Positions 51,003-64,000 are shown, numbered from the stretch's first letter. The stretch is DNA of 64,000 nt from Oscillatoria sp. SIO1A7 (GCA_010672965.1 JAAHFN010000007.1:265145-329144), one strand, 5' to 3'. Numbers and translations are program-made. The notes: generated by a model from the letters alone, not told the origin.

Positions 51003-53000
51003 TCAAAGGGGCCAAATTTCCGCGAAGCCATCGCTACGCTTGCGCAAGACATTGAGATATTCGCTACGGGGGTTTTGAGTAGCGCCAAATACTGTTACTA
51101 CTTGGTAGTCTTCATGGTCGGCAACCCAAACTGGAGAGGGTTTTACATCTCTACCGAGAACCTGACCGCAGAGATCGCCATCATAGTCTTCTCGCCCGCG
51201 CCGGTCTTGTACTTTAAATTCGCGATCGTGCAAAACGGATAGGGCAAAAGGCTTGTCAAACTTTTCATCTCCAGAACAGACGACAAGCCGACAGTTGGCA
51301 TCTATTGCTTCTGCCCAGCGATCGCGATATACCGGGTCGATGCTGCGAGGGGTTCGGGGATTAACCCGCTGTTCCATTACGTCGGAGAGGGCAGCATAAA
51401 AGTCCAACAACCGGCGGCGAAACAATTGCTCGAATTCTTGAGGAGTATCCGGCAGCCTCCAAAATGCTTGCTTGCTTTCTGCAAAGAGGCTCGACCCGCG
51501 ATACCAAGGCGCTCGGGAACGAGTTTTGCGAGAATAGCAAGGTCGTCGCGAACCCTGGCCGACGCCGCCGAGATGGAAAGCCATCCAAGTTAGGTTGGCG
51601 AACAGAGTGGAGGTACGATCGCGCTTTCTTTCTGGTGCTGCCGGGGAATAGCTCAAAGTCAAAATTCCATCTAGCACGCCGCAGGGGTCATTTTTCCCTT
51701 TTTGATTGGGCAGGGGTTCTTTTTGGGTGACTTCCCCTTCCAAAATTTCAAAGCGAATCCAGCTATAGTTTTTCGGGTTAATGCTGCCAAATAATTTCCC
51801 CTCCCATTCTTGAACCAGAGGGGGTTCTAGGACGCCGAGAGTAAAGGTACGAAACCAATAGCGCAGGATTGATTTAAAGGCGATGGGACGAACTTCTGCC
51901 TCCGGTTTTCCGCGCATCTGCCATTCATTACGGCGATCGTTCCAGTTCCATTGAGTAAATTTCTGTCGCCCGTGAATTAGCTGACCTTCCAAACTAAAAG
52001 GAACGCGGAAAAATTCTTCTGGATTAGATTTTCTGCTTTCGGGATTTTTAAGGCGAAGCGGTTGTCCGTAGCCGCTATTGACCTGGGAGCCGATACCCCC
52101 TTGCAAGCCAGCCATTAACCATTGCTTGACGCGATTCAATATTTCAGGATCTTTGCAATGCTTGGCCAGACGCAAGCCAATTAAAAATAATGGTTCTTTT
52201 AAAGACAAAAAGACATTAGGATTGGGATTGTATTGGGGACTGTTTTCCTCCCATCTCCAGATATTATTCACCATATCCACTGCCAAGCCGCCGCGTTTTT
52301 CTACGGGTAAAGGATAGGCATCGAGAAAAACTACTTTACCGGCGCGATCGCTCTTGACAGCGTTATGGTCGCCAAACCAAGGAGCAACTAGCCCGGCGGC
52401 CTCCGTCCAGCTCGTCTCTTGCCGAGCCATTATTTCCCGAATCGCCTGAGCCCTGGCAATGCCGCGCAAGGTACTAGAGGGGATATAAGGCATTCCCAAG
52501 GCATCAAACGCCGGCAGCATCAGGTTTTCCGGTCCTTCGTATCCTCCGACCCGAACCCGCCAAGAAAACTGAACTTCAAAGGTATTCCCTTCCCCGGCAA
52601 TTAATTTCGTGCGTTCTGTCAACTGAGTCAGACGCTTGCGATAGTCCCCACCCTCAATAGCAAGGTGGAATATTTGCAGTTTTGTCCCATCTTTATACGG
52701 GCTATCGGGAGAGCGCATCCAGCGCAGATACTCGATAAAGCTGGCATCTGAGGAAGCCCGGTCAATTTCGCCTTCGAGCAGCCAAGGAGAGGGTGCGGGA
52801 GGGCGGCTGCCAGGAGGCTGCGATCGCCCTCCGCCACTGCCACTGCCACGGCCTCCTCCTCCTCTTTTGTCTCCGCTCCCTCTAGGGGTCGGCCGACTCG
52901 GCCGGCTGGGTCGAGAAATCGGCCTTTCTGGTCTATCTAGTCTATCTGGTATATCTGGTCTATCTGGTATATCTGGTCTATCTGTTGGACTGGGTGCCAT
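51003..53000 (-). CDS. Fused Cmr6-like and Cmr1-like RAMP protein of a type III CRISPR effector
   Basis: This is a 665-aa protein. Residues 1-75 are low-complexity: PDIPDR repeats, then Arg/Gly-rich. Residues about 80-325 are Cmr6-like, with PYIPSSTLRGIAR (from P171) and the glycine-rich GGIGSQVNSGYG near 300. Residues about 335-665 look Cmr1-like: RPIAFKSILRYWFRTF near 370, then a KLFGSINPKNYSWIRF element near 405. In Cmr complexes Cmr1 and Cmr6 are separate RAMP proteins that cap the target end of the effector and help hold target RNA. Here they appear to be one polypeptide. It is the last gene of the minus-strand module, 4 bp after the small-subunit gene. The Cmr1 half is less certain than the Cmr6 half. 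Confidence 0.75.
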   Translation of the reverse strand: MAPSPTDRPDIPDRPDIPDRLDRPERPISRPSRPSRPTPRGSGDKRGGGGRGSGSGGGRSQPPGSRPPAPSPWLLEGEIDRASSDASFIEYLRWMRSPDSPYKDGTKLQIFHLAIEGGDYRKRLTQLTERTKLIAGEGNTFEVQFSWRVRVGGYEGPENLMLPAFDALGMPYIPSSTLRGIARAQAIREIMARQETSWTEAAGLVAPWFGDHNAVKSDRAGKVVFLDAYPLPVEKRGGLAVDMVNNIWRWEENSPQYNPNPNVFLSLKEPLFLIGLRLAKHCKDPEILNRVKQWLMAGLQGGIGSQVNSGYGQPLRLKNPESRKSNPEEFFRVPFSLEGQLIHGRQKFTQWNWNDRRNEWQMRGKPEAEVRPIAFKSILRYWFRTFTLGVLEPPLVQEWEGKLFGSINPKNYSWIRFEILEGEVTQKEPLPNQKGKNDPCGVLDGILTLSYSPAAPERKRDRTSTLFANLTWMAFHLGGVGQGSRRPCYSRKTRSRAPWYRGSSLFAESKQAFWRLPDTPQEFEQLFRRRLLDFYAALSDVMEQRVNPRTPRSIDPVYRDRWAEAIDANCRLVVCSGDEKFDKPFALSVLHDREFKVQDRRGREDYDGDLCGQVLGRDVKPSPVWVADHEDYQVVTVFGATQNPRSEYLNVLRKRSDGFAEIWPL

Positions 53001-53004
53001 TTAT

Positions 53005-53400
53005 TTAATCCTCTCCAGAAACATCGTGATAAACTGCCGTTGCCCAAAAACTGAACTCCTGAGCCAATGCCAATCCCAGACCGCTCAGGCCGAGATATTC
53101 CTCAGTGTCTAAGTCTTTGAGAACCTTGAGCCCATTATCTCCGACTAGGTTTTCTACACCCGAAATATTTTGCAAGCATTCAAAGTATTTCTTCACCACT
53201 TGCCTTTTTCCTTCCTGATTTAAGGCTTTTTCTTCTGCCTTGAGGCGCATCATGCCCCAAGTAGATAAATAAGTATAAATAGCAACTGCTTGATTCTTCT
53301 GTTCTTTGAGACGCCCCTCTTCCCGTTCGTTCTGCTTGCGCAAGTCAACCAAACCCTCATAAACAGGCGTACCAATAGTACGCGGATCGAATTTCATCAA
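53005..53400 (-). CDS. cmr5: Cmr5-like small subunit of the type III effector
   Basis: The 131-aa all-helical protein has the size and position expected of the Cmr5/Cas11 small subunit, which lines the belly of the complex along the target RNA. Visible segments are QNEREEGRLKEQKNQAVAIY (charged helix), YLSTWGMMRLKAEEKAL, then LGLSGLGLALAQEFSFWATA. The first methionine may be the second residue (ATG-ATG). The assignment rests on synteny, size and helix content more than on motifs. Confidence 0.6.
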   Translation of the reverse strand: MMKFDPRTIGTPVYEGLVDLRKQNEREEGRLKEQKNQAVAIYTYLSTWGMMRLKAEEKALNQEGKRQVVKKYFECLQNISGVENLVGDNGLKVLKDLDTEEYLGLSGLGLALAQEFSFWATAVYHDVSGED

Positions 53401-53620
53401 TTACCCTCCCATTTTCATTTATATTATTTGAGCGATCGGCTTATGCGCTCCACGGCGCGCAGGCGTAGCTATTCTGCGGTCAGCTCTCAGGCGGTCAGCA
53501 GTCAGGCGATCGGCTCTCAGCTAACCGCTATGAAAGCCGATATCAAATCCGCTTGCCGCATACAAAAAACTTGCAACCTCGCTATTGACAGGCGGGGTCT
53601 GTCCCTCGTCCTTATTTTGT

Positions 53621-53645
53621 AACGGGCGAGACGCCCGTTCTACGG
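53621..53645. repeat. Family F palindrome inside the cmr module
   Basis: AACGGGCGAGACGCCCGTTC is a near-perfect palindrome of the same family as the one at 29935. It sits in the 298-bp gap between the cmr4-like and cmr5-like genes, with CAGTCAGGCGATCGGCTCTC-type repeats beside it. Confidence 0.65.
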
Positions 53646-53698
53646 GAAAGGTTTTTTTTAGGAGAATAGCGGGGATTCGAGATGACTGCTGAAAGCTC

Positions 53699-54544
53699 TT
53701 AGTCAATAGGGGGGAGCGACCATTGTTGGACGAATCCACGTCCCAAGCTTTCCTGTCCTCCCAGTTGCAGAATTGAACATTCTTCCAATAGGTCCTCGAA
53801 TTGAGCTTGAGATACGGAGGTGCTGCTATTGGCGATACCAGTCATGCCCCAGGGAAAATACATTAAGGTATCTGGAGGAATGGCTTCCTCATAGCGAAAT
53901 CCACCTTCGACTGTCTTATTCTCATCTAATTTAACTTTGACCTGACGCCACAGACCCATTTGAATCAAGGTAGCACAATGCTGGTCTGGCAAAACCAGGA
54001 CTCGCTCTATGGCGCGGGTTGTCGGATGTTGCGGTATAAAATCTTGCCAATCTTCCCAATGTTGTAAATTCTCTGCTTGAAGAATGGCGTCTTTTAGATA
54101 AACCCGAGACCCAGCTAAGTTGGTGCTATAGGGAGCGGGGATATCCTCGCTGACACTCGGGTCAAATTGTCCCCATCGACGCAGCAACATGGGACAGCTA
54201 ATCCAGATAGCGCCATGACTGAGGGAGGAAACTGGCAACCAGAGAACAGAAGCATCGCCTATCCAGATGTCTCCCTGTTCTAATTGGATGAGGGTTCTGC
54301 CAGTGGCTAATTCATATTCCTCTAATAATGCTTTATTTTGAATATCTTTAAAGTCGGGACCAAATAGCCGTATACGAATGACGCGATCGCTCGTACTAGA
54401 CCGCAGTCTTCCCCGAATCGTGCTGGAGGGAATATATGGTAAATTAGTATGAGATTCTCGGGCAATGCCGAGGAGATTTCCTTCTTGAGTCGTCCCCCCC
54501 GTATGCAGGGGAGCCAACAAATATAGATAGGAGCGATTGTTCAT
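53699..54544 (-). CDS. cmr4: Cmr4-like (Cas7 family) RAMP backbone protein
   Basis: This 281-aa protein starts with the RAMP hallmark YLYLLAPLHTGGTTQEGNLL. It continues PYIPSSTIRGRLRSS and a Gly-rich C-terminal loop (LQLGGQESLGRGFV). Cmr4 forms the helical backbone of type III-B complexes and cuts target RNA every 6 nt through a loop aspartate. I cannot place the catalytic Asp confidently; FGPDFKDIQNK and QLEQGDIWIGDAS are candidate regions. It follows the cmr3-like gene after a 420-bp gap, which is unusually large for this operon. Confidence 0.85.
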   Translation of the reverse strand: MNNRSYLYLLAPLHTGGTTQEGNLLGIARESHTNLPYIPSSTIRGRLRSSTSDRVIRIRLFGPDFKDIQNKALLEEYELATGRTLIQLEQGDIWIGDASVLWLPVSSLSHGAIWISCPMLLRRWGQFDPSVSEDIPAPYSTNLAGSRVYLKDAILQAENLQHWEDWQDFIPQHPTTRAIERVLVLPDQHCATLIQMGLWRQVKVKLDENKTVEGGFRYEEAIPPDTLMYFPWGMTGIANSSTSVSQAQFEDLLEECSILQLGGQESLGRGFVQQWSLPPID

Positions 54545-54790
54545 AGTTTTCTTCTACCTTTTACGCTTTGGAGAAATAGAATTGGGCATTGGGCATATTC
54601 GCATTGGGTGTAGGTGTAGAGTATAGGGATAAGAAGGATGGGGGAGAGTCAGGAGATTAGGGAGGAATTGGAGTTGACTTTGCTTAGTTATTCCCACTCT
54701 TACCACACTTTTGCATCTGTCTTTGCCTGCGCTCTACACCCTACACTCTACACCCTAACTATGGGCTTTCGAGATTCCTCAAGACTTTAT

Positions 54791-54949
54791 AGGACAGGCG
54801 GAACGCCCGTCCTACGGATTTAAATTGTTTGCTTGCGTATTTAAGTGTTAGGCGTGGGTATTTAACCGAATTTGGTATAACTCTCAAGCCAAACCCTCAA
54901 AACTCTCTAGCTAAGAACTCTCTAGCTAAGAACTCTCTAGCTAAGAACT
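54791..54949. repeat. Family F palindrome and 15-bp tandem repeat in the cmr3-cmr4 gap
   Basis: AGGACAGGCGGAACGCCCGTCCT lies at 54791..54813 (shortened form: ACAGGCGGAACGCCCGTCCT). AACTCTCTAGCTAAG is repeated three times at 54901..54949. TCTACACCCTACAC units lie near 54730. No gene is seen in 54545..54964. Confidence 0.7.
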
Positions 54950-54964
54950 TAAAACTTAAAACTC

Positions 54965-59001
<4,037 letters not shown>

Positions 59002-59113
59002 CCCCCATATTTTTGCCTGCCAGAATGCTGAGATTATTGTCCTTTCCTCCTGTTGTCAAAGTGGGCAGCAATTAGTTTTTAGCTGTTCTAGCTCTTAGCC
59101 TGCAAGGGAGCCA

Positions 59114-59294
59114 GGACTTACGCATAGATGTATGTAATCTGCTATGCTACCCCTAATCTACATAGGACTTACGCACTTACACAATCTGTAGGGGCAGTGC
59201 CCCCGGAGTTGCCCCCGGTCTAGCACCCAATATAGAGATAATGCGTAAGCTCTATCTACATATAGCCTTCTGTCCGACAAGCAAGCATAAGTCC
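59114..59294. mobile_element. Compound family A repeat upstream of the cas10-like gene
   Basis: GGACTTACGCA occurs at 59114-59124 and again at 59165-59175. ATGCGTAAG near 59241 and GCATAAGTCC at 59285-59294 are on the other side in inverted orientation. This suggests two overlapping or nested copies. The rest of 59002..60099 shows HIP1 clusters and GCATTGGGCAA repeats but no gene. Confidence 0.5.
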
Positions 59295-60099
59295 TTTGTA
59301 TCAAGGGATGCTCCCGAAATAAATTACCTAAGTCGCAGGACAGGCTTCGGAAAAGTCGCAGGCCCAAACTGTCCCCCCTGTCTTACAGGAAAGCTAGTAG
59401 TCTGTCAAGAAATAATTGAGCATTGGGCAAAAGGGCATTGGGCAACCTCCCCCTCTTGGTAGGGGGCCCTTGGTTTGGGTGGCACTGGGCATTGGGCATC
59501 GGAAAAAATTGCTCAACTATTCAAAACTACCTTGACGGGCTACTAGGGAGAAATATTGATTGGGAAATCCCTAAGAGCAATTAGCTTACCCCAAACTCTT
59601 GGGCTCTGCACCCGCGATCGCAAAATAAACTGCACCCGCGATCGCAAAACGCCGCGAAGGTCTGCGCGATCGCGCCAATTGGCCTGCGAGCTTTTAGCTT
59701 ACCTTATTCTTGCAAAGCCGCACGATCGATCGCGATCGCTCTATCTCATGTTACCATATCGTTATCATCGCTTTAAGCATAATTGCCGATCTATCGAACA
59801 ATTGGTTGTGCCAGCAGACAGCGATCGATAATTTTACATAGAGTAAAAAAAGCTAAATCCCTAAATATACTAAAGATTCGCCAGCTAGTTCTCGCTAAAT
59901 TTAAGCCAAATGGCTGATGAAGTCCATGAGATAAAAGAGAATAATTATAAGTAGATGTCGAAATTTGGATTTGTATGGAAGCGATTTTGTGCAGGGAGTC
60001 GGGCATAGCGCATCCGGTGGATAATTATTTGTCTGGGTCTGGGTCTGGGAATCCCTACTTGCTGTCAGCAGTCGCTTCACTACATGATTCTCCCCAGCT

Positions 60100-63000
60100 A
60101 TGCCAGCTAAAAATTCGCGCAACTCTTATTTTCCTCTAGAGTCAGCCATCGATCGCGATCCTCTCACCCTCATTCCCGAGACTCCTCTAGTAGAAGCGAT
60201 CGCTATGATGAGCGGGCATAGGAGCAGTTGTCTGCTGCCTCGCTTGGAACCATTATCAGACTCGCTCTTTGCTACCGAGGCGCGAGGCAGTTGCGTTTTA
60301 GTTGCAGCCGGGACGGAGCTTCTAGGCTTGTTAACCGAGGCCGATTTAGTCCGCTTGGCTGCTGAGGCAACCAACTTAGGCGAGATAACAGTGGGGGAGG
60401 TAATAACCACAGGGGTAATTACCCTCAAAGAATCGGCAATTAGGGATATTTTTAGCATCCTGGACTTATTTAGGGAGCATCGGATTCGTCACTTGCCCCT
60501 GTTAAAAGAAGATGGCTCCTTGGCCGGAATAGTGACTGCAGATAGACTGCGAAAAATCCTGCAACCCTCTGACCTACTTCGGTTGCGAACCATAGGCGAG
60601 GTCATGAAAAAGGAGGTCGTCTATGCTCCCCCTGGGACATTGATGCTCGATGTGGCCAAGCTTATGGCCGGCCATCGGGTTAGTTGTGTAGTCATCGCCG
60701 AAGAAAGAGTGTGGTCAAAACCCGTCGATCTTCATGGGATACCCCAGTCGGACGATCCCCCCAAACCCCCCCTTTTGCAAGCATGTCCTGAGCCCTATGC
60801 GCTTCGCGCAGGCTTCGCCAACGACGTAGCTCAGGACAGGCTACGTCGAAGGGGGGGGGTTTGGGGGGGATCCTCTGCAACTACTTTTGACCGCACCCCC
60901 GAAGAAGTTATCGCCGAAGAAAGGATTGACCCCAAGCAGCTAGCAGTATCCGATGGAGACAGTTCGGGAAAAAATTTATCCTCCCCTTGCCACAGTTCCC
61001 AAATCATTCCAGTCGGGATTGTAACGGAGCGAGATATTCTCCAGTTTCAAGCTTTAGAGCTAGACTTTAACAGCTTATCAGCTCGGGCGGCCATGAGCGC
61101 GCCGCTGTTTTGCTTGAGTCCTGAAAGTTCTTTGCAGGCCGCTCGTCAAGAAATGGAACGGCAAAGAGTCAGGCACATAGTTGTCTGCGGCGATCGCGGA
61201 GAGATGCTAGGAATTCTTACTCAGATGAGCATCCTGCGGGCACTAGATCCTTTAGAGATGTATGAAGTAATCAAAGGATTGCAGCAAGAAGTTTGCCAAC
61301 TGGAGGCGGAAAAGGTCGAGCGACTACAACAACAGCGCCTGGAACTGGAAAACAAAGTTCGGGAACGGACGGCAACAATAGAGCAACAGGCCAGCCGCGA
61401 GAAGATATTAAGCAAAATATCTAAGCGCATCAGACAATCTCTGAATCTAGAAGATATTCTCAAAACTACAGTCAAAGAAGTACGACAGCTACTCCAGTGC
61501 GATCGCGCGATCGTTTATCAGTTCCACCCAGACTGGAACGGTACAGTAGTAGCAGAATCCGTTGCTTCTGGTTGGAACTCCTACTTGGGAAAAGCGATTG
61601 AAGACCCTTGTTTTGCACCGAACTGGGTCGAACCCTACACCAAAGGTCGCATCAGAGCGGTAGATGACATTTATAACAGCGATATGGCTCCCTGCCATAT
61701 AGAGCTATTAAAAGGATTGCAGATTCGGTCTAAATTATTGGTGCCGATTATCCAAACTACTTCTGAGGCAGAGGCTTCGGACGCCGACTCAACTTCTAGA
61801 ATGGAAAATCGGTTATGGGGCTTGCTGAGCGCCCATCAATGCGGGACTGCCAGACAATGGCACAGTGAAGAAATAGACCTGCTACAGGAATTAGCGACTC
61901 ACTTGGCTATAGCCATTCAACAATCCACTCTGTTCGAGCAAGTCCAAGCGGAACTAAAGGAACGCCAAATAGCTGAAGCCCAACTGAAAATCCGCGCTCG
62001 CCAGCAGGAAGCGGTGGCCTTGCTTGGTCGGCAAGCCCTGGCTCGGGAAGATCTCGATGGGCTGATAGAGGAAGCGGTGGCCTTGGTTTGCCAGACTCTA
62101 GAAGTAAAACATTCTACAGTTTTTGAGCTGCTTCCCAATCAAGCAGCGCTGTCCCTAAGAGCCGGATTTGGCTTGGAAACAGAGGTAGCCAAACAAATAA
62201 AAGTCAGTACCGGCCGCAAATCCCAGGCGGGCTATGCCCTGCTGGAGTCCAAGCCCATTATCGTCAGCGACCTAGCCATAGAAACGCGATTCAGCGGATC
62301 GCCCCTGCTGCACGATCGCGGTATCAAAAGCGGCATGAGCGTTATTATTCCCGGGAAAGAACATCAGTTTGGGGTTTTGAGCGCCCATAGCACCCAAACC
62401 AGAACTTTTAGCGAGGACGACGTTAATTTTCTCCAGGCAATTGCCAATACCATTGCCACAGCAGCGGAGCGTTTCTATACCGAGGAGGAGTTAAACCGCT
62501 TTTTCCATCTATCCTTAGATTTGTTCTGCATCGCCGGAAATGACGGTTACTTCAAGCGAATTAACCCCCAGTTTGAAGCCATACTGGGCTACTCGCAAAA
62601 AGAACTACTTTCCCGCCCGTTTTTGGAGTTTATTCATCCAGAAGATTTAGAAATAACTAAAGGAAAAATCAGATATCTATCTTTAGGTTATCAACTACAT
62701 AGTTTTGAGAATCGCTACAGGTGTAAAGACGGGTCTTATCGCTGGTTTGCTTGGACCGCTATTCCTTATGGCAATAACCTCATGTATGCAGTAGCTCGCG
62801 ATATTACCGAGAGCAAAAAGACAGAAGCAGCTCTGCGAGAAAGCGAAACCAAATTCCGTCAGCTAGCCGAACATATTCGGGAAGTATTTTTTATCGAAGA
62901 CGTCGAATCTGGAGCAGTTATCTATATTAGTCCGGCCTTTGAGATTATGTGGGGTATGCCAAGCGAGAGAATTTATCAAAATCCTCTCGTCTGGATGGAG

Positions 63001-64000
63001 GCCATCCATCCAGACGATCGCTCCCCCGTTGCAGCGGCCTTGCCCAGACAGCGTCGAGGAGAGTCTTTCGACCTAGAGTATCGCATTATCAGACCGGACG
63101 GCGAACTCCGCTGGATTTTGACTCGCACCTTCCCAGTTCGCAATAGCGAAGGCCAAATTTACCGACTTGTTGGCAGTGCGGAGGATATCACTCTTCGCAA
63201 GGAAGCTGAAGAAGCTTTAAAAAATCTCAATCAAGAGCTGGAAACAATAGTCGAACAGCGCACGGCTCAAATCAAGCAGACTAACGAACAACTGCGATTT
63301 GAAATTCTAGAACGCCAGCAAATAGAAACGGAAATGGAAACCCGGGCGCTCCAGCAGGCAATTATAGCTGAATTGGGTCAACTGGCTCTATCGGGTACGG
63401 ATTTAGATACTTTAGTTAATCTGCTTTCAATTCAGGTAGCTCGGGGGTTGAAGGTGGAGTATGGGAAAATTTTAGAAGTTCCCATCGACGAGAAAAACTT
63501 GTTAACTTTGGCGATCGCTAGCAACTCTCCGCCTTGGTTTACCCTGCTAAACCGAGAGCCGATTTCTGCCGCAGAACTGCCTGAAAACCTGCTCTCTTTA
63601 GAGCGGCTGCTATATAAGAAGGCGGGGGTTAGCGGTTTGAGCATTGCCATTGAAGGAAAAAATGCTTGCTTTGGTATTTTGGGAGCTTATAGCAGCCAAA
63701 AGCGGGACTTTACTCAAGATGATATTCATTTTATCCGCAGTGCTGCTAATGTTTTGGCCACGGCGATCGAGCGCCAAAAAATTGAGTTTGACCTGCGAGC
63801 TAGCGAAGAACGCTTCCGAGCTACCTTCGAGCAAGCTGCAGTCGGGATTGTCCTAGGCGATCTGGATGGGCGATTGGTCAAAATTAATCAGCGGTTTTGC
63901 GATATGGTCGGTTACAGTCAAGCGGAATTGCTGACCATGACATTTATGGAAATTACCCACCCACTGGATCTGGAGTCCGACTTGGAATATGTCCGGCAAG
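60100..64000 (+). CDS. Very large CBS/GAF/PAS sensor protein with a probable DXCF cyanobacteriochrome GAF (3' end outside window)
   Basis: This frame is open from ATG 60100 to the window end (1300 codons visible). Order by residue: CBS domains about 12-390 (for example LVEAIAMMSGHRSSCLL, IPVGIVTERDILQF, RHIVVCGDRGEMLGILTQ). A coiled linker spans about 390-440. GAF1 (about 441-610) contains DPCF (C504) and APCH (C532-H533), the two cysteine motifs of DXCF cyanobacteriochromes, so it may bind a bilin. GAF2 is at about 640-795, PAS at about 797-910 and 913-1037, GAF3 at about 1087-1227, and a further PAS begins near 1230. A histidine kinase or GGDEF output is expected downstream but not visible. 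A MITE is inserted in frame at residues 204-266. In-frame stop at 60085-60087 sets the upstream limit. Confidence 0.88.
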   Translation, partial: MPAKNSRNSYFPLESAIDRDPLTLIPETPLVEAIAMMSGHRSSCLLPRLEPLSDSLFATEARGSCVLVAAGTELLGLLTEADLVRLAAEATNLGEITVGEVITTGVITLKESAIRDIFSILDLFREHRIRHLPLLKEDGSLAGIVTADRLRKILQPSDLLRLRTIGEVMKKEVVYAPPGTLMLDVAKLMAGHRVSCVVIAEERVWSKPVDLHGIPQSDDPPKPPLLQACPEPYALRAGFANDVAQDRLRRRGGVWGGSSATTFDRTPEEVIAEERIDPKQLAVSDGDSSGKNLSSPCHSSQIIPVGIVTERDILQFQALELDFNSLSARAAMSAPLFCLSPESSLQAARQEMERQRVRHIVVCGDRGEMLGILTQMSILRALDPLEMYEVIKGLQQEVCQLEAEKVERLQQQRLELENKVRERTATIEQQASREKILSKISKRIRQSLNLEDILKTTVKEVRQLLQCDRAIVYQFHPDWNGTVVAESVASGWNSYLGKAIEDPCFAPNWVEPYTKGRIRAVDDIYNSDMAPCHIELLKGLQIRSKLLVPIIQTTSEAEASDADSTSRMENRLWGLLSAHQCGTARQWHSEEIDLLQELATHLAIAIQQSTLFEQVQAELKERQIAEAQLKIRARQQEAVALLGRQALAREDLDGLIEEAVALVCQTLEVKHSTVFELLPNQAALSLRAGFGLETEVAKQIKVSTGRKSQAGYALLESKPIIVSDLAIETRFSGSPLLHDRGIKSGMSVIIPGKEHQFGVLSAHSTQTRTFSEDDVNFLQAIANTIATAAERFYTEEELNRFFHLSLDLFCIAGNDGYFKRINPQFEAILGYSQKELLSRPFLEFIHPEDLEITKGKIRYLSLGYQLHSFENRYRCKDGSYRWFAWTAIPYGNNLMYAVARDITESKKTEAALRESETKFRQLAEHIREVFFIEDVESGAVIYISPAFEIMWGMPSERIYQNPLVWMEAIHPDDRSPVAAALPRQRRGESFDLEYRIIRPDGELRWILTRTFPVRNSEGQIYRLVGSAEDITLRKEAEEALKNLNQELETIVEQRTAQIKQTNEQLRFEILERQQIETEMETRALQQAIIAELGQLALSGTDLDTLVNLLSIQVARGLKVEYGKILEVPIDEKNLLTLAIASNSPPWFTLLNREPISAAELPENLLSLERLLYKKAGVSGLSIAIEGKNACFGILGAYSSQKRDFTQDDIHFIRSAANVLATAIERQKIEFDLRASEERFRATFEQAAVGIVLGDLDGRLVKINQRFCDMVGYSQAELLTMTFMEITHPLDLESDLEYVRQ
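60709..60897. mobile_element. 189-bp element inserted in frame in the CBS region of the sensor gene (family G)
   Basis: The ends GTGTGGTCAAAA (60709-60720) and TTTTGACCGCAC (60886-60897) are 12-bp inverted repeats with one mismatch. An inner GATCCCCCCAAACC / GGTTTGGGGGGATC pair lies inside. The 14-bp ATCGCCGAAGAAAG flanks it as direct repeats at 60694-60707 and 60910-60923. The length, 63 codons, keeps the frame. The inner palindrome and the right flank match 27111..27223. Confidence 0.75.

Noticed and set aside
50628..51242. Long frames on both strands over the GGGCAGAG array
   Set aside because: They exist only because an 8-9 bp repeat lacks stops in several frames; one also runs antisense into the Cmr6-Cmr1-like gene.
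59556..59831. 91-aa frame upstream of the sensor gene
   Set aside because: Built largely on HIP1-type GCGATCGC clusters, with unusual composition, no ribosome binding site and no family resemblance.
59975..60139. 54-codon frame overlapping the start of the sensor gene
   Set aside because: Overlaps the well-supported ATG 60100 in another frame, has a repeat-like GSGSG core and no ribosome binding site; too weak to list.

Overview
The window comes from a cyanobacterium, most likely a large-genome filamentous one. It is full of the HIP1 octamer GCGATCGC, carries psbU (photosystem II extrinsic protein) and a DUF3120 membrane protein, and its intergenic DNA is packed with short tandem repeats and small inverted-repeat elements of the kind common in such genomes. 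No rRNA, tRNA or CRISPR array was seen.

Layout. 0-7.2 kb: the 3' end of a sigma-70/ECF-like sigma factor gene overlaps a TPR gene by 61 bp. It is followed by an array of seven RebB-family R-body structural genes and one diverged RebB-like gene. 7.8-10.3 kb (minus strand): a zinc-ribbon/TPR/methyltransferase-fold protein and a charged coiled-coil protein. 11.2-29.9 kb (plus): a probable operon of a 420-aa protein, a 1202-aa protein, an endonuclease/exonuclease/phosphatase-fold enzyme and a 4054-aa giant with about eleven LysM-like modules and a PDSPG-repeat tail. 29.9-32.2 kb: a gene-free mosaic of nested MITE-like elements. 32.2-36.4 kb: a second, intact copy of the sigma/TPR overlap pair and a third sigma factor whose helix-turn-helix segment is duplicated. 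36.5-44.5 kb: a secretion/peptide-like locus made of a four-repeat lectin-like protein, a small exported protein, a subtilisin-like protease of PatA/PatG type, two proteins resembling the PatG C-terminal domain, two 78-aa peptides with eight cysteines each, and a LamG protein. 44.6-49.9 kb (minus): housekeeping genes nadB and psbU, an FHA-adenylate cyclase and DUF3120. 51.0-59.0 kb (minus): a type III (Cmr-like) CRISPR effector module with a degenerate Cas10 and a fused Cmr6-Cmr1-like protein. 60.1 kb to the end (plus): the 5' part of a very large CBS/GAF/PAS sensor containing a probable DXCF cyanobacteriochrome GAF.

How it may fit together (inference). Three sigma factor genes of one family each stand at the upstream edge of a cluster of unusual secreted or polymer-forming genes: R-body subunits for the first, the PatG/Cys-rich peptide locus for the second and third. 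This suggests dedicated sigma/TPR regulators for an R-body plus toxin or peptide programme. The most novel unit is the split PatG-like locus. There, a short N-terminal motif (S/T-A-A/Q-Q-S-L) is shared by two Cys-rich peptides and by one of the PatG-C-like proteins, as expected of a leader recognised by common machinery. The Cmr module looks independent of this and appears to have lost cyclic-oligoadenylate signalling.
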